A stretch of DNA of 64,000 nucleotides, taken from NCBI RefSeq assembly GCF_004153445.1, contig NZ_SDQC01000004.1, positions 1 to 64,000 on the forward strand. The letters run 5' to 3'. Both the position numbers and the translations under genes were made by a program. The DNA is from Allopusillimonas soli (GTDB lineage: Bacteria; Pseudomonadota; Gammaproteobacteria; Burkholderiales; Burkholderiaceae_B). The notes under the pieces were generated by a model. It did no database searches, was not told the DNA's origin, and saw only the letters and a list, made by a program, of their open reading frames with translations. Below are positions 26,169 through 40,367 of this stretch, one piece after another. Each line of letters starts with the position of its first letter. The stretch's first letter is position 1.

Positions 26169-27089
26169 TCAGCCGCGGTGAACGGGAAACAGCCCTTCCG
26201 GGCGGATGGCGAGCACGACAGCCATCAGAATGTAAATCATCATGGATGCCAGCGCAGGCCCGGCGATGTCGGCGCTGCTGCGTTCCAGGAAGGTGCGCAG
26301 CAGCGCGGGCAGCAGCGTGCGGCCCAGCGTGTCCACGACGCCGACGATGAGCGCTGCGTAGAAGGCGCCGCGTATCGAGCCGATGCCACCGATCACAATG
26401 ACCACCATGGTCAGGATCAATATCGGCTCGCCCATGCCTGCCTGCACCGACATGATGGGGCCGGCCAGCAAACCGGCCAGGCCTGCCAGCGCGGCGCCCA
26501 GCGCGAACAGCATGGCATTGAGTAGATTGATGTTCACGCCCAGCACGCCGACCATGGTACGGTTGGTTGCACCGGCGCGAATCAGCATGCCTATCCGGGT
26601 CCGGTGTATGAGCAGATAGCAACCCAGCGCCGTGAGCAGGCCGGCGCTGATGATGACAAGGCGATAGGCGGGATAGCGGATGCCGAACAGGTTGATGGTG
26701 CCGATCAGGAACTCGGGCACTTCCATGTAGTAAGGGGATGATCCCCATATCATGCGCGCCAGTTCGTTGAAGAACAGGATCAGTCCAAAGGTGGCCAGAA
26801 CCTGGTCGAGGTGGTCGCGGCGGTACAGTTTGCGCAGGGCGATCCAGTTCAGCGCCAGGCCGAGCGCCATCATGGCAGGTATCAGCAGCAGCGCGGCCAG
26901 CACAAAGGAGCCGGTGTAGTTGTACAGCGAGGCCGCAAAAAAAGCGCCCATCATGTACATGGAGCCGTGTGCAAGGTTCACGAAGCTCATGATGCCGAAC
27001 ACGAGCGTCAGGCCCGCGGCCATGAGGAACAACAGCACACCCAGCTGAAGACCATTGAGCGTCTGCAGGACAAATAAGGTAAGGCTCAA
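26169..27089 (-). CDS. livH: Branched-chain amino-acid-type ABC permease LivH
   Basis: This 306-residue permease has the LivH motifs GLTLVFGIMSFVNLAHGSMY near residue 27 and VIGGIGSIRGAFYAA in the second half. The start is a TTG with GGAGG five bases upstream. It forms the membrane channel with LivM. About 118 bases separate it from the solute-binding gene. Confidence 0.93.
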   Translation of the reverse strand: MSLTLFVLQTLNGLQLGVLLFLMAAGLTLVFGIMSFVNLAHGSMYMMGAFFAASLYNYTGSFVLAALLLIPAMMALGLALNWIALRKLYRRDHLDQVLATFGLILFFNELARMIWGSSPYYMEVPEFLIGTINLFGIRYPAYRLVIISAGLLTALGCYLLIHRTRIGMLIRAGATNRTMVGVLGVNINLLNAMLFALGAALAGLAGLLAGPIMSVQAGMGEPILILTMVVIVIGGIGSIRGAFYAALIVGVVDTLGRTLLPALLRTFLERSSADIAGPALASMMIYILMAVVLAIRPEGLFPVHRG

Positions 27090-27207
27090 GCAGGCCTCCG
27101 GGTTGGGGCGGAAGAAATGAAGCGCGCCGATGCGGAATCACGCGTCCGCATGGCGGCAATGGGTCGGGGGCGGCCACGCAAAAGGGCGCCCCCGGACCGA
27201 CTTGCGG

Positions 27208-28410
27208 CTACTTCATCGGACATTGCGCGGCAAAATTGGCGCGCGTCTTGATGACAATAGGCGTCTTGGCTTGGAGCTCGGCGCCGTTGCTGCCCTCCAC
27301 CACATCCACGCGATAAAAAGGCGCATTGGGGAACTGATTGGATGCAAAGGAGAAGTCTCCCCGCACCGATTCGAAATCGGCTTCCTTCAGGGCCGCGCGG
27401 AAAGCCTCTTTATCGCCCAGGTCGCCGTTGACCTTGGCCAGCGCCGAGTCGAGGAGGTTGGCTGCGTCGTACGACTGGGCCGCGTACATGGACGGCTGAC
27501 GTTCATAGGCCTTGACGAAGGCTTCGACGAACTGCTTGTTCTGCGCGTTGTCGAGATTGGGAGCATAGGGAGCGCTGGTAATTGCGCCCACGGCCAGCGA
27601 CTTGAGGGCCGGCAACGTGGAGCCGTCGATGGTGGACACCGAGATGAGGGGCAGCGTGCCCAGCAGCCCGGCCTGGCGGTACTGTTTGACGAAGTTCACG
27701 CCCATGCCCCCGGGATAGAACACATATACGGCATCGGGCGAGGAGGCCTGCAGCTGTGCGAGCTCCGCCGAGTAATCGGGCTGATTGACGGTGGTGTACA
27801 CCTCGTTGACGATGTTGCCGGTATAGTCGCGCTTGAAGCCCGACACGGCATCGCGGCCAGCTTGGTAGTTAGCCGCCATCACATACATGTTCTTGTACCC
27901 GAGGTCGGTTGCCAACTGGCCGCCGGCCTCATGCAGCTGGTCATTGTCCCAGGAGGTGGAGAAGAAAAAGGGCGAGCAGTCCTTTCCGGCAATGGGCGCC
28001 GGGCCGGCATTGGATCCGATCAGGAAGACTTTGGCATCGGTGATGGGCTTGTGTATGGCCATCATCACATTGGAAAAGGTTACCCCTGTAATGATGGGCA
28101 CTTTTTCGCTCTCGAGCAGGCGCGTTGCCGCTTGCACGCCGACGTCGGGCTTGAGTTGATCGTCTTCGCGGATAACTTCCACCGGAACGCCGCCCAGCTT
28201 GCCGCCCTTCTGTTCGATGGCCAGCATGAAGGCGTCGAGCTGATCCTGACCAAGCGCGCCGCCGGGACCCGAAAGCGTGCCGATAAAGCCGATCTTGATG
28301 GGCTCCTGTGCATGGCTGGTACCCGCGATCCCAAGCGCCGCGCAGACCAGGGCGCTGGCCAGTCCCAGGCGCAGAAGCTGGCGCCGGGCGGGTAATGTGG
28401 CTGAATTCAT
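27208..28410 (-). CDS. Periplasmic solute-binding protein of a liv-type ABC transporter
   Basis: This 400-residue type I periplasmic binding protein starts with an arginine-bearing signal peptide ending in SHA-QEPIKIG. The mature part begins with KIGFIGTLSGPGGALGQD, typical of LivK/J-like receptors. The ligand need not be leucine; many betaproteobacterial paralogues bind aromatic or other carboxylates. It is the first gene of the operon with an AAGGGG-type ribosome site. No regulator gene is adjacent. Confidence 0.92.
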   Translation of the reverse strand: MNSATLPARRQLLRLGLASALVCAALGIAGTSHAQEPIKIGFIGTLSGPGGALGQDQLDAFMLAIEQKGGKLGGVPVEVIREDDQLKPDVGVQAATRLLESEKVPIITGVTFSNVMMAIHKPITDAKVFLIGSNAGPAPIAGKDCSPFFFSTSWDNDQLHEAGGQLATDLGYKNMYVMAANYQAGRDAVSGFKRDYTGNIVNEVYTTVNQPDYSAELAQLQASSPDAVYVFYPGGMGVNFVKQYRQAGLLGTLPLISVSTIDGSTLPALKSLAVGAITSAPYAPNLDNAQNKQFVEAFVKAYERQPSMYAAQSYDAANLLDSALAKVNGDLGDKEAFRAALKEADFESVRGDFSFASNQFPNAPFYRVDVVEGSNGAELQAKTPIVIKTRANFAAQCPMK

Positions 28411-28561
28411 GTATGTCCCCTTTTGATCAAAATAGCCGCAATGGCCATGCGAGTGAGTTTTATATTAATGATGCGGCAATTTACATTAAGCCTAAAGCTT
28501 TTTGTATCAGGATTTACCCAATGGCGGCGGCGCGCCGCTTAGCGCATGTAAAAGACGTGCA

Positions 28562-28642
28562 AAAGAAAACGCCCCCTCGCCGACTGGGCTCGCAGGTGCC
28601 GGATAAGCATCCGGCGTTCGCGAGAACAGCCTTGAGGGGGCG
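28562..28642 (-). terminator. Terminator downstream of yidC
   Basis: An outer stem CGCCCCCTC/GAGGGGGCG (28570-28578 with 28634-28642) encloses a second perfect hairpin (GCCGGAT/ATCCGGC, 28598-28615). On the minus strand the outer stem is followed by TTTTCTTTT. It ends the rpmH-rnpA-yidD-yidC transcript and isolates it from the liv operon. Confidence 0.85.
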
Positions 28643-28669
28643 CCGGGGCTGGCTGCCGCGGGACGGGGA

Positions 28670-30382
28670 TTAGCGGCTGGCCGCCGCCTTTTCCTGGTCC
28701 AGCTTGTGCATGATGTAACGCTGCTGTGCGATGGACACGGCGTTGTTGACACACCAGTACAGCACCAGGCCAGCGGGGAAGAAGAACATCATGCCGCCGA
28801 ATACCAGAGGCATGATCATCATGACCTTGGCCTGGGTGGGGTCTGGCGGCGTGGGGTTGAGTTTGATCTGCAGGAACATGGTGGCCATCATGATGGCCGG
28901 CAGAATGAAATAGGGATCGCGTGCCGAGAGGTCGTGAACCCATAGTATCCAGGGCGCACCGCGCATTTCGACGCTGCCCAGCAGCACCCAGTACAGGGCG
29001 ATGAAGACGGGAATCTGAACCACCATGGGCAGGCAGCCGCCCAGAGGATTGATTTTTTCAGTGCGGTACATCTCCATCATGGCCGCATTCAGCTTGGCCT
29101 TGTCGTCGCCGAACTTGTCCTTCAGGGCCTTCATGCGCGGGCCCACCTGCTTCATCTTGGCCATGGAGCGGTAGCTGGTGGCCGACAGCGGATAGAACAC
29201 CGCCTTGATCAGCAGCGTGAGCACCACGATGGTCCAGCCCCAGTTGCCCAGCACGCTGTGGATCCAGGTCATGAGCTTGAAAACGGGCTTGGCGATGATG
29301 GTAAGCCAGCCGTAGTCGACCACCAGTTCCAGGCCAGGCGCCAGGGCGCTCATGGCTTTCTGGTCTTGCGGGCCAACCCATAGATGGGCATCGACCGCGT
29401 GGTGCTGCCCGGGCTGTATCGTGCCAACCGGCTCTATGCTACGGATGGCATACAGGTTGTCGGACAGGCGCAGGGCCTCGTTGTGGCGCTTGGTGCCTTC
29501 TGGCGGAACCCACGCCGTGGCAAAGTAGTGCTGCACCATGCCGATCCAGCCGTTATCGGCCTGCTTGGTGTAGGTGGCCTTGCCCTTGTCGATATCCGAG
29601 AACGCGATCTTCTGGAATTTGTCTTCCTCGGAATACAGCGCCGGGCCGGTGAAGGTGCGGTAGAAATGGGAGGAGTCGGCCGGCGCATCGCCGTCGCGGG
29701 TGAGCTGCAGGTACAGGGAGGGCGAAATCGCCTGTCCGCCGGTGTTGTAGATGTCGTGCCGAACGTCGATATCGTAGCGGCCGCGATGCAGGGTATAGGT
29801 TTTGACCACCTTCACGCCGTCCGATTCCGCCTCGAACACCACGTCCAGCTTGTCGCCCGTGAGCGAGGTCTGGGTTGACACGAGCTTGAAGGGGGTAAGG
29901 TGGGTGGGGAACTGCTCGCCCTTGGGCGCGCCCACCACACCGGTCTGGGCCACGTACAGGTCGTCCTTCGTGTCGTTCAGCAGCACCATAGGCTGGTCTT
30001 CGGTGCCGGGTGCGTTGTAGTTCAGAAGCTGGGCCCTGACAAGCTGCGCGCCCAGCGTGTCGAAAGTCAAGGTGTAGACGTCTGTATGAATGGTGACCTT
30101 CTCGGACGCCGGCTGCTGTGCCTGCGTCTCGGCCCTGCCGGGCACCGTGGCGTCCTGGGCCGCGTGCGCGGCAGACTGCTGCACGCCTGCGGGCACGCTG
30201 GTATCTTCGGCCTGGGCCGCGTCTTGCGAGCCGGACTGTGCGCCCTTCTTGTCGCCGGACTGGGTGACGGCGGGCGTTGTGCCGAACAGCGAAGCCTTGC
30301 CATTGTGGACCTGCCAGTTGTTCCAGAGCAGCAGGAGCGAGAAAGAGAAAATCATCCAGAGGATGGTGCGTCGGATGTCCAT
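28670..30382 (-). CDS. yidC: Membrane protein insertase YidC
   Basis: YidC inserts and folds inner-membrane proteins alone or with Sec. The 570-residue protein has the N-terminal membrane anchor (ILWMIFSFSLLLLWNNWQ), a long periplasmic domain beginning with an Ala/Gln/Ser-rich linker, and the C-terminal five-helix insertase core (ILPAIMMATMFLQIKLNPTP, then MIMPLVFGGMMFFFPAGLVLY). It follows yidD by 44 bases. mnmE does not follow directly as it usually does. Confidence 0.97.
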   Translation of the reverse strand: MDIRRTILWMIFSFSLLLLWNNWQVHNGKASLFGTTPAVTQSGDKKGAQSGSQDAAQAEDTSVPAGVQQSAAHAAQDATVPGRAETQAQQPASEKVTIHTDVYTLTFDTLGAQLVRAQLLNYNAPGTEDQPMVLLNDTKDDLYVAQTGVVGAPKGEQFPTHLTPFKLVSTQTSLTGDKLDVVFEAESDGVKVVKTYTLHRGRYDIDVRHDIYNTGGQAISPSLYLQLTRDGDAPADSSHFYRTFTGPALYSEEDKFQKIAFSDIDKGKATYTKQADNGWIGMVQHYFATAWVPPEGTKRHNEALRLSDNLYAIRSIEPVGTIQPGQHHAVDAHLWVGPQDQKAMSALAPGLELVVDYGWLTIIAKPVFKLMTWIHSVLGNWGWTIVVLTLLIKAVFYPLSATSYRSMAKMKQVGPRMKALKDKFGDDKAKLNAAMMEMYRTEKINPLGGCLPMVVQIPVFIALYWVLLGSVEMRGAPWILWVHDLSARDPYFILPAIMMATMFLQIKLNPTPPDPTQAKVMMIMPLVFGGMMFFFPAGLVLYWCVNNAVSIAQQRYIMHKLDQEKAAASR

Positions 30383-30426
30383 AGCGCCTGTTATTGAATA
30401 TATAAGCGGGGCAAAAGCCCAACAGT

Positions 30427-30678
30427 TTAACCTAGCCCACCTGAATGGGAATTGAGCCCGGAGCGGGGCGGGACGGGATCATGTCCGCCTTTGCACCAGG
30501 GATGGCAGCGGCCTATGCGACAGGCCGCGAGATAGCTCCCTTTTACCGCGCCATGGGTTTCTATGGCTTCGATGGCGTAGGCGGAGCAGGTGGGCGTGAA
30601 GCGGCAGCCGTGACCGACCCAGGGGCTAAGGAAATACCGGTAGAACCGGATTGGGGCGACAAGCAGTGCGCGCATCAT
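30427..30678 (-). CDS. yidD: Membrane protein insertion efficiency factor YidD
   Basis: This 83-residue YidD-family protein is thought to help YidC-dependent insertion at the inner membrane. It contains [22 protein letters not shown] with the conserved cysteines, and [13 protein letters not shown] at the end. The ATG at 30678 overlaps the rnpA stop by four bases, fixing the start and implying coupling. Confidence 0.95.
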   Translation of the reverse strand: MMRALLVAPIRFYRYFLSPWVGHGCRFTPTCSAYAIEAIETHGAVKGSYLAACRIGRCHPWCKGGHDPVPPRSGLNSHSGGLG

Positions 30679-31046
30679 TGCGCAGCCCTGGCCAGCAGAG
30701 CATCCGCCTCGGCGCGCACTCGCCGTTTGAGCTCGCAAAGTGAGGATGGTTCCACGCGGACGTGCAGCCGAAAGACCAGATCGCGGCCGGGCAGCATATG
30801 CCGCTTGTGCCGGAAGGCTTCCCGCAACACGCGTTTTATCGCATTACGCGTGACGGCATGCGGGGCAAATCGCTTGGCGATGATCATGCCCAGCCGCGGC
30901 GAGGAGGCGTTCATGCCCTCGGTGCCGGTGTCGCGGGGTGTCATGACAACGAACAATGCCCCTCGGGCCAGCCGTCGACCCTTCAGGGCCGAGGCATACT
31001 CGGAGGGGCAATGCAAGCGTGCCGTGGCGGGAAAGGAGGCGCGCAT
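30675..31046 (-). CDS. rnpA: Ribonuclease P protein component RnpA
   Basis: RnpA is the protein subunit that helps RNase P RNA bind pre-tRNA 5' leaders. The 123-residue protein has the arginine-rich [13 protein letters not shown] motif and the preceding KRFAPHAVT. The frame is open upstream, but homology begins at the ATG at 31046. It lies 49 bases after rpmH in the standard ribosomal protein L34-RNase P order. Confidence 0.95.
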   Translation of the reverse strand: MRASFPATARLHCPSEYASALKGRRLARGALFVVMTPRDTGTEGMNASSPRLGMIIAKRFAPHAVTRNAIKRVLREAFRHKRHMLPGRDLVFRLHVRVEPSSLCELKRRVRAEADALLARAAQ

Positions 31047-31095
31047 GATGCGAACGCCAGCCGCTGGCCGCCGGCAGGAGCGGGAAGAAGCCGAC

Positions 31096-31230
31096 TCAGA
31101 CGGCCAGCTGCTTGCGGCCTTTTGCACGGCGCGCATTGATGACGGCACGGCCGCCACGGGTTTTCATGCGTACGCGGAAACCGTGGGTGCGCTTGCGGCG
31201 GGTAACAGAAGGCTGAAAAGTGCGTTTCAT
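31096..31230 (-). CDS. rpmH: 50S ribosomal protein L34
   Basis: This 44-residue, highly basic ribosomal protein has the invariant start MKRTFQPS and the family pattern [14 protein letters not shown]. The ATG at 31230 is fixed by that start. It heads the rpmH-rnpA-yidD-yidC operon and is divergent from dnaA. Confidence 0.98.
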   Translation of the reverse strand: MKRTFQPSVTRRKRTHGFRVRMKTRGGRAVINARRAKGRKQLAV

Positions 31231-31503
31231 GGATAGTCCGGATATAAAAAGAGCAGTTGGGTTGGCGCAGGGGCCGCCTTGGCAAGGCCCGCGCTCGGCG
31301 AAGCCTCGGTACAGTACCCGGCCCTGCCTGGCCGTGCGCATATGGCGCGCATCTGCCCATTGGGTGAAAATTCTGCGTCAAGCCCGCCATTTCAGCAAAT
31401 TTCTGCCATTTAGTCAAATGCTTAGGGGCCTGGCGTCCGCGCGGAAGTTGTTACCCCTGTGGATAACTCCGGCCTCGACAGGGTAGAATCGAGGTTTACT
31501 GAA
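31231..31503. promoter_or_regulatory. rpmH-dnaA divergent promoter region with DnaA box
   Basis: This 273-base intergenic region between rpmH and dnaA carries an exact DnaA box TGTGGATAA at 31458-31466, about 38 bases before the dnaA ATG. This placement suits DnaA autoregulation. Only one exact box is present and the region is not long, so it is a weaker origin candidate than 7841-8380. Confidence 0.75.
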
Positions 31504-32943
31504 ATGACCGACATGAACGAATTCTGGCAGACCTGCGTTCGGCAACTCGAGCAGGACCTACCTCCGCAGCAAATCAGCGCCTGGATACGCCCACTGGTGC
31601 CGCTCGCCTTCGACGAAGCGCGCGCGGTGCTGCGCGTGTCCGCTCCCAATCGCTTCAAGCTGGACTGGGTGCGCAAGAATTTCTCACACCAGATCGAACA
31701 GCTCGCCACAGCCTGGTACGAACGCCCTGTGCAGGTGGCTTTCGAGCTTGCCAGCCACGGAAACGGCGCGGCACGCGGCGTCCGCGCGGCGTCCGCGCCC
31801 GCAGCGGCCACCGCCTCCGCCGAGGCTTCGGCCGCGGTGCCGCCGCCCCCAGCCAGCCGGCCGCCTGCCGGTGCTTCAGCCGGCGCCGTGGCCAATGCCG
31901 TTGCCGAGGCCGCCAACGATCGTTCCCGCCTTAATACCGACCTCACCTTCAAGAACTTCGTCACGGGCAAGGCCAACCAGCTGGCGCGCGCGGCGGCGCT
32001 GCAGGTCGCCGAGAATCCGGGCGTCTCCTACAACCCGCTGTTTCTGTACGGCGGCGTGGGCCTGGGCAAGACCCACCTCATTCATGCCATCGGCAATGCG
32101 CTGGTGGCCAACGGCACCGGCACGCGCGTGCGGTACGTGCATGCCGACCAGTACGTGTCCGATGTGGTCAAGGCGTATCAGCGCAAGGCGTTCGACGAGT
32201 TCAAGCGCTATTACCATTCGCTGGATCTGCTGCTTATCGACGATATCCAATTCTTTGCCGGCAAGAACCGTACCCAGGAGGAATTTTTCTACGCATTTGA
32301 GGCCATGGTGGCCCAGCGCAAGCAGATCATCATTACCTCGGACACCTACCCCAAGGAGCTGGCCAACATCGACAGCCGCCTGATTTCCCGTTTCGACTCC
32401 GGCCTTACCGTCGCCATAGAGCCGCCCGAGCTCGAGATGAGGGTGGCTATTCTGCTGCACAAGGCCGAAACCGAAGGGGTGAGCATGCCCGAGGAGGTCG
32501 CCTTCTTCATCGCCAAGCACCTGCGCAGCAATGTGCGCGAGCTGGAGGGAGCGCTGCGCAAGGTGTCAGCCTACGCGCGGTTCCACGGCCGCGAGGTCCT
32601 GACCGTGGATGTCTGTAAAGATGCGCTGAAAGATCTGCTGTCTGTCTCCAACGGCCAGATTACCGTCGAGAATATCCAGAAGACGGTGGCCGATTTCTAC
32701 AAGATCAAGGTCGCCGATATGTACTCCAAGCGACGGCCGGCCAACATCGCCATGCCGCGTCAGGTGGCCATGTACCTGGCCAAGGAGCTGACACAGAAAA
32801 GCCTGCCGGAGATAGGCGATTTGTTCGGCGGCAGAGACCACACTACCGTACTGCACGCGGTACGCAAAATCGCTGATGCGCGGTCCAAGCAGACCGAGCT
32901 TAATCATGCCCTTCATGTACTGGAACAAACCCTTAAAGGATAA
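31504..32943 (+). CDS. dnaA: Chromosomal replication initiator DnaA
   Basis: DnaA-ATP binds DnaA boxes and unwinds oriC. The 479-residue protein has domain I ([20 protein letters not shown], about 6-25), a long Ala/Pro-rich linker (about 86-136), the AAA+ domain with Walker A in [11 protein letters not shown] at about 181-191 and [10 protein letters not shown], and the domain IV signature [12 protein letters not shown] chose ATG 31504 because GAGG lies about 12 bases upstream; the ATG at 31513 and a GTG inside the DnaA box are alternatives. dnaN follows with a 2-base gap. Confidence 0.97.
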   Translation: MTDMNEFWQTCVRQLEQDLPPQQISAWIRPLVPLAFDEARAVLRVSAPNRFKLDWVRKNFSHQIEQLATAWYERPVQVAFELASHGNGAARGVRAASAPAAATASAEASAAVPPPPASRPPAGASAGAVANAVAEAANDRSRLNTDLTFKNFVTGKANQLARAAALQVAENPGVSYNPLFLYGGVGLGKTHLIHAIGNALVANGTGTRVRYVHADQYVSDVVKAYQRKAFDEFKRYYHSLDLLLIDDIQFFAGKNRTQEEFFYAFEAMVAQRKQIIITSDTYPKELANIDSRLISRFDSGLTVAIEPPELEMRVAILLHKAETEGVSMPEEVAFFIAKHLRSNVRELEGALRKVSAYARFHGREVLTVDVCKDALKDLLSVSNGQITVENIQKTVADFYKIKVADMYSKRRPANIAMPRQVAMYLAKELTQKSLPEIGDLFGGRDHTTVLHAVRKIADARSKQTELNHALHVLEQTLKG

Positions 32944-32945
32944 TC

Positions 32946-36594
<3,649 letters not shown>

Positions 36595-36629
36595 TTGTGT
36601 CTGTAAGTGAACCCATAATATGAGAACTT

Positions 36630-36661
36630 GAAACCCATAAGTTGAGACACTTATGGGTTTC
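36630..36661 (+). terminator. gyrB terminator
   Basis: A perfect 13-base inverted repeat (GAAACCCATAAGT with ACTTATGGGTTTC) around a six-base loop, followed by TTGCTTTTG. The left arm lies in a direct repeat (AACCCATAA with TGAGA, 36610-36630 and 36632-36652), so part of the terminator looks duplicated. Confidence 0.88.
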
Positions 36662-36699
36662 TTGCTTTTGATTGCCTTCTTCTATAGTCCTTCAGGTGA

Positions 36700-36726
36700 T
36701 TGGCAACTCACAAAGGACACTATAAA
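36700..36726 (+). promoter_or_regulatory. Possible thiC promoter
   Basis: TTGGCA and TATAAA are separated by 15 bases, ending just before the TPP riboswitch. The spacer is short for sigma-70, so the exact elements are uncertain. Confidence 0.4.
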
Positions 36727-36732
36727 ATTATT

Positions 36733-38895
<2,163 letters not shown>

Positions 38896-38919
38896 CTGTA
38901 GTTACTGGCGAATGCTGCT

Positions 38920-38936
38920 CCCCCTTTTTAAGGGGG
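38920..38936 (+). terminator. Hairpin downstream of thiC
   Basis: CCCCCTT-TTT-AAGGGGG forms a compact stem 25 bases after the thiC stop. No T-run follows, so termination strength is uncertain. Confidence 0.6.
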
Positions 38937-39379
38937 GTAATCCCCCGCACTCATATGAAGGAACGCCTCCGGACACTTTGTCTTAGCGGGGCGATGTGGG
39001 GTTAATTTTGGGTGACCGGCGCGTTATTGTCAGGTGGAAACATCCACGCATGTCCTATGAGGACGAGATTCAGGATTGGACGTGGAGCGATGCGGGAGAG
39101 CCTCCTGCCCGAAGGTTCTTCGTTCGCCGGTAGATCAGCGTGGCCTTTGTTTGGCGCGTGGTGCGCGTTCCATACCCCGTAGGGTCTAACCCTAGGGAAA
39201 ATGGGGTTTCTTCAGTCAGAGGTTGCTCGGTATTTTGGAATACCAGTTTTAGAAGCAGAAATGTCGGTGCATCAGCTGTCCAAGTTAACCGGCTGGAAAA
39301 TGGAAAGCATTAAACATTGGATGGATTACCTATCGAATTTCATAATTAATGAAAAATCCGCAGCGACAGCCCAAGCGAC
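38937..39379. other. Low-information region between thiC and vapBC
   Basis: No recognised gene. A 45-codon frame (38996-39133, GTG start) encodes a basic peptide rich in Arg, Trp and acidic residues that I do not recognise; it could be the tail of a lost gene. A second frame beginning at 39201 (MGFLQSEVARYFGIPV) runs in phase into vapB without a stop but is unlike VapB. Confidence 0.45.
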
Positions 39380-39402
39380 TGTATATTACATTGACATATA
39401 CA
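39380..39402. promoter_or_regulatory. vapBC operator, copy 1
   Basis: Perfect inverted repeat TGTATAT-N9-ATATACA upstream of vapB. An identical-arm copy lies 41 bases downstream, close to four helical turns, which suits cooperative binding by VapB-VapC complexes. Confidence 0.75.
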
Positions 39403-39420
39403 TCCATGCGTGCCACTATA

Positions 39421-39443
39421 TGTATATACCATGTGCATATACA
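39421..39443. promoter_or_regulatory. vapBC operator, copy 2
   Basis: A second TGTATAT-N9-ATATACA with the same arms and the same nine-base spacer length, ending just before the AAGGTGG ribosome site of vapB. Confidence 0.75.
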
Positions 39444-39455
39444 AAGGTGGTGGCC

Positions 39456-39686
39456 ATGTCCCGCACTACTGTTTTCATGAACAACCGCAGCCAGGCCGTC
39501 AGACTTCCCAAAGCGCTTGAGCTGCCGGAAAACGTCAAGCAAGTCGAAGTGACCGCCATCGGTCGCGCTCGTTTGATCAGCCCTATCGACGCCACATGGG
39601 ATAGCTGGTTTGACGGCCCTGGCGTGACGGAGGACTTCATGAATGAGCGCAGCCAGCCGGAATCCCAAGCACGCGAGACGCTATGA
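39456..39686 (+). CDS. vapB: VapB-type antitoxin (AbrB/SpoVT fold)
   Basis: This 76-residue antitoxin has the N-terminal VapB/MazE-like DNA-binding swapped-hairpin pattern SRTTVFMNNRSQAVRLPK, followed by an acidic C-terminal tail (DSWFDGPGVTEDFMNE) that would bind the toxin. AAGGTGG lies six bases before the ATG at 39456. Its stop overlaps the vapC start. Two identical-arm operators precede it. Confidence 0.92.
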   Translation: MSRTTVFMNNRSQAVRLPKALELPENVKQVEVTAIGRARLISPIDATWDSWFDGPGVTEDFMNERSQPESQARETL

Positions 39687-40093
39687 TGCTTCGCTACATG
39701 CTCGATACCAACATCTGCATCTTCACGATCAAAAATAAACCGCCCTACATCAGAGATACATTCAATTTGAATCAAGGGCGGCTTTGCATCAGCGCTGTAA
39801 CCCTTAGCGAGTTGATCTTCGGGGCGGAGAACTCACAGGCTCCTGCACGGAACCTGGCAGAAATCGAAGGCATGGCCGCAAGGCTTGAGGTGTTGCACTT
39901 TGACAATGCCGCAGCCTCTCACAGTGGCCAAATCCGGGCCGAGTTGAAAACTAAAGGAGCACCAATTCGCCCTTATGATGTGTTGATCGCTGGTCACGCC
40001 CGGTCACTTGGCTTGGTACTGGTAACAAACAACACGCGTGAGTTTGAACGAGTCGATGGCCTACGCATAGAAGATTGGATCAAAGGCCATTGA
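39683..40093 (+). CDS. vapC: VapC-type PIN-domain ribonuclease toxin
   Basis: The 136-residue PIN-domain toxin has the acidic active-site residues in LRYMLDTNICIF (Asp near residue 8), SELIFGAENS (Glu), RPYDVLIAGHA (Asp) and the C-terminal NTREFERVDGL. VapC proteins cleave initiator tRNA or rRNA. The ATG at 39683 overlaps the vapB stop; a second ATG follows immediately. A hairpin ends the unit. Confidence 0.94.
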   Translation: MMLRYMLDTNICIFTIKNKPPYIRDTFNLNQGRLCISAVTLSELIFGAENSQAPARNLAEIEGMAARLEVLHFDNAAASHSGQIRAELKTKGAPIRPYDVLIAGHARSLGLVLVTNNTREFERVDGLRIEDWIKGH

Positions 40094-40101
40094 ACCCAAG
40101 C

Positions 40102-40130
40102 CATGCCCCTCTCTTCATATCTGGGGCATG
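40102..40130 (+). terminator. Hairpin downstream of vapC
   Basis: CATGCCCC and GGGGCATG pair around a 13-base loop, followed by TTCATTATT. A modest intrinsic terminator 8 bases after the vapC stop. Confidence 0.7.
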
Positions 40131-40367
40131 TTCATTATTGCGCTGACATCTGGCTGCATTAGAAATTTTCAGCAGTGGTGAGAAAAATCGGGTTTCTCCA
40201 TTAGTTGTGTGAATGTGCTCACCAACGTATTGTGAGAACCGACAGGACAGGTGTGTAGGCTTGTTGACCCGTCCGTATCGCAGAGAGAAGATTTTCATGT
40301 TATGGGTTCTCCTACAGCACCGTCCCCAGGTAAAGGCACATCCCACAGCCAAACGACTGGAAGGCCG

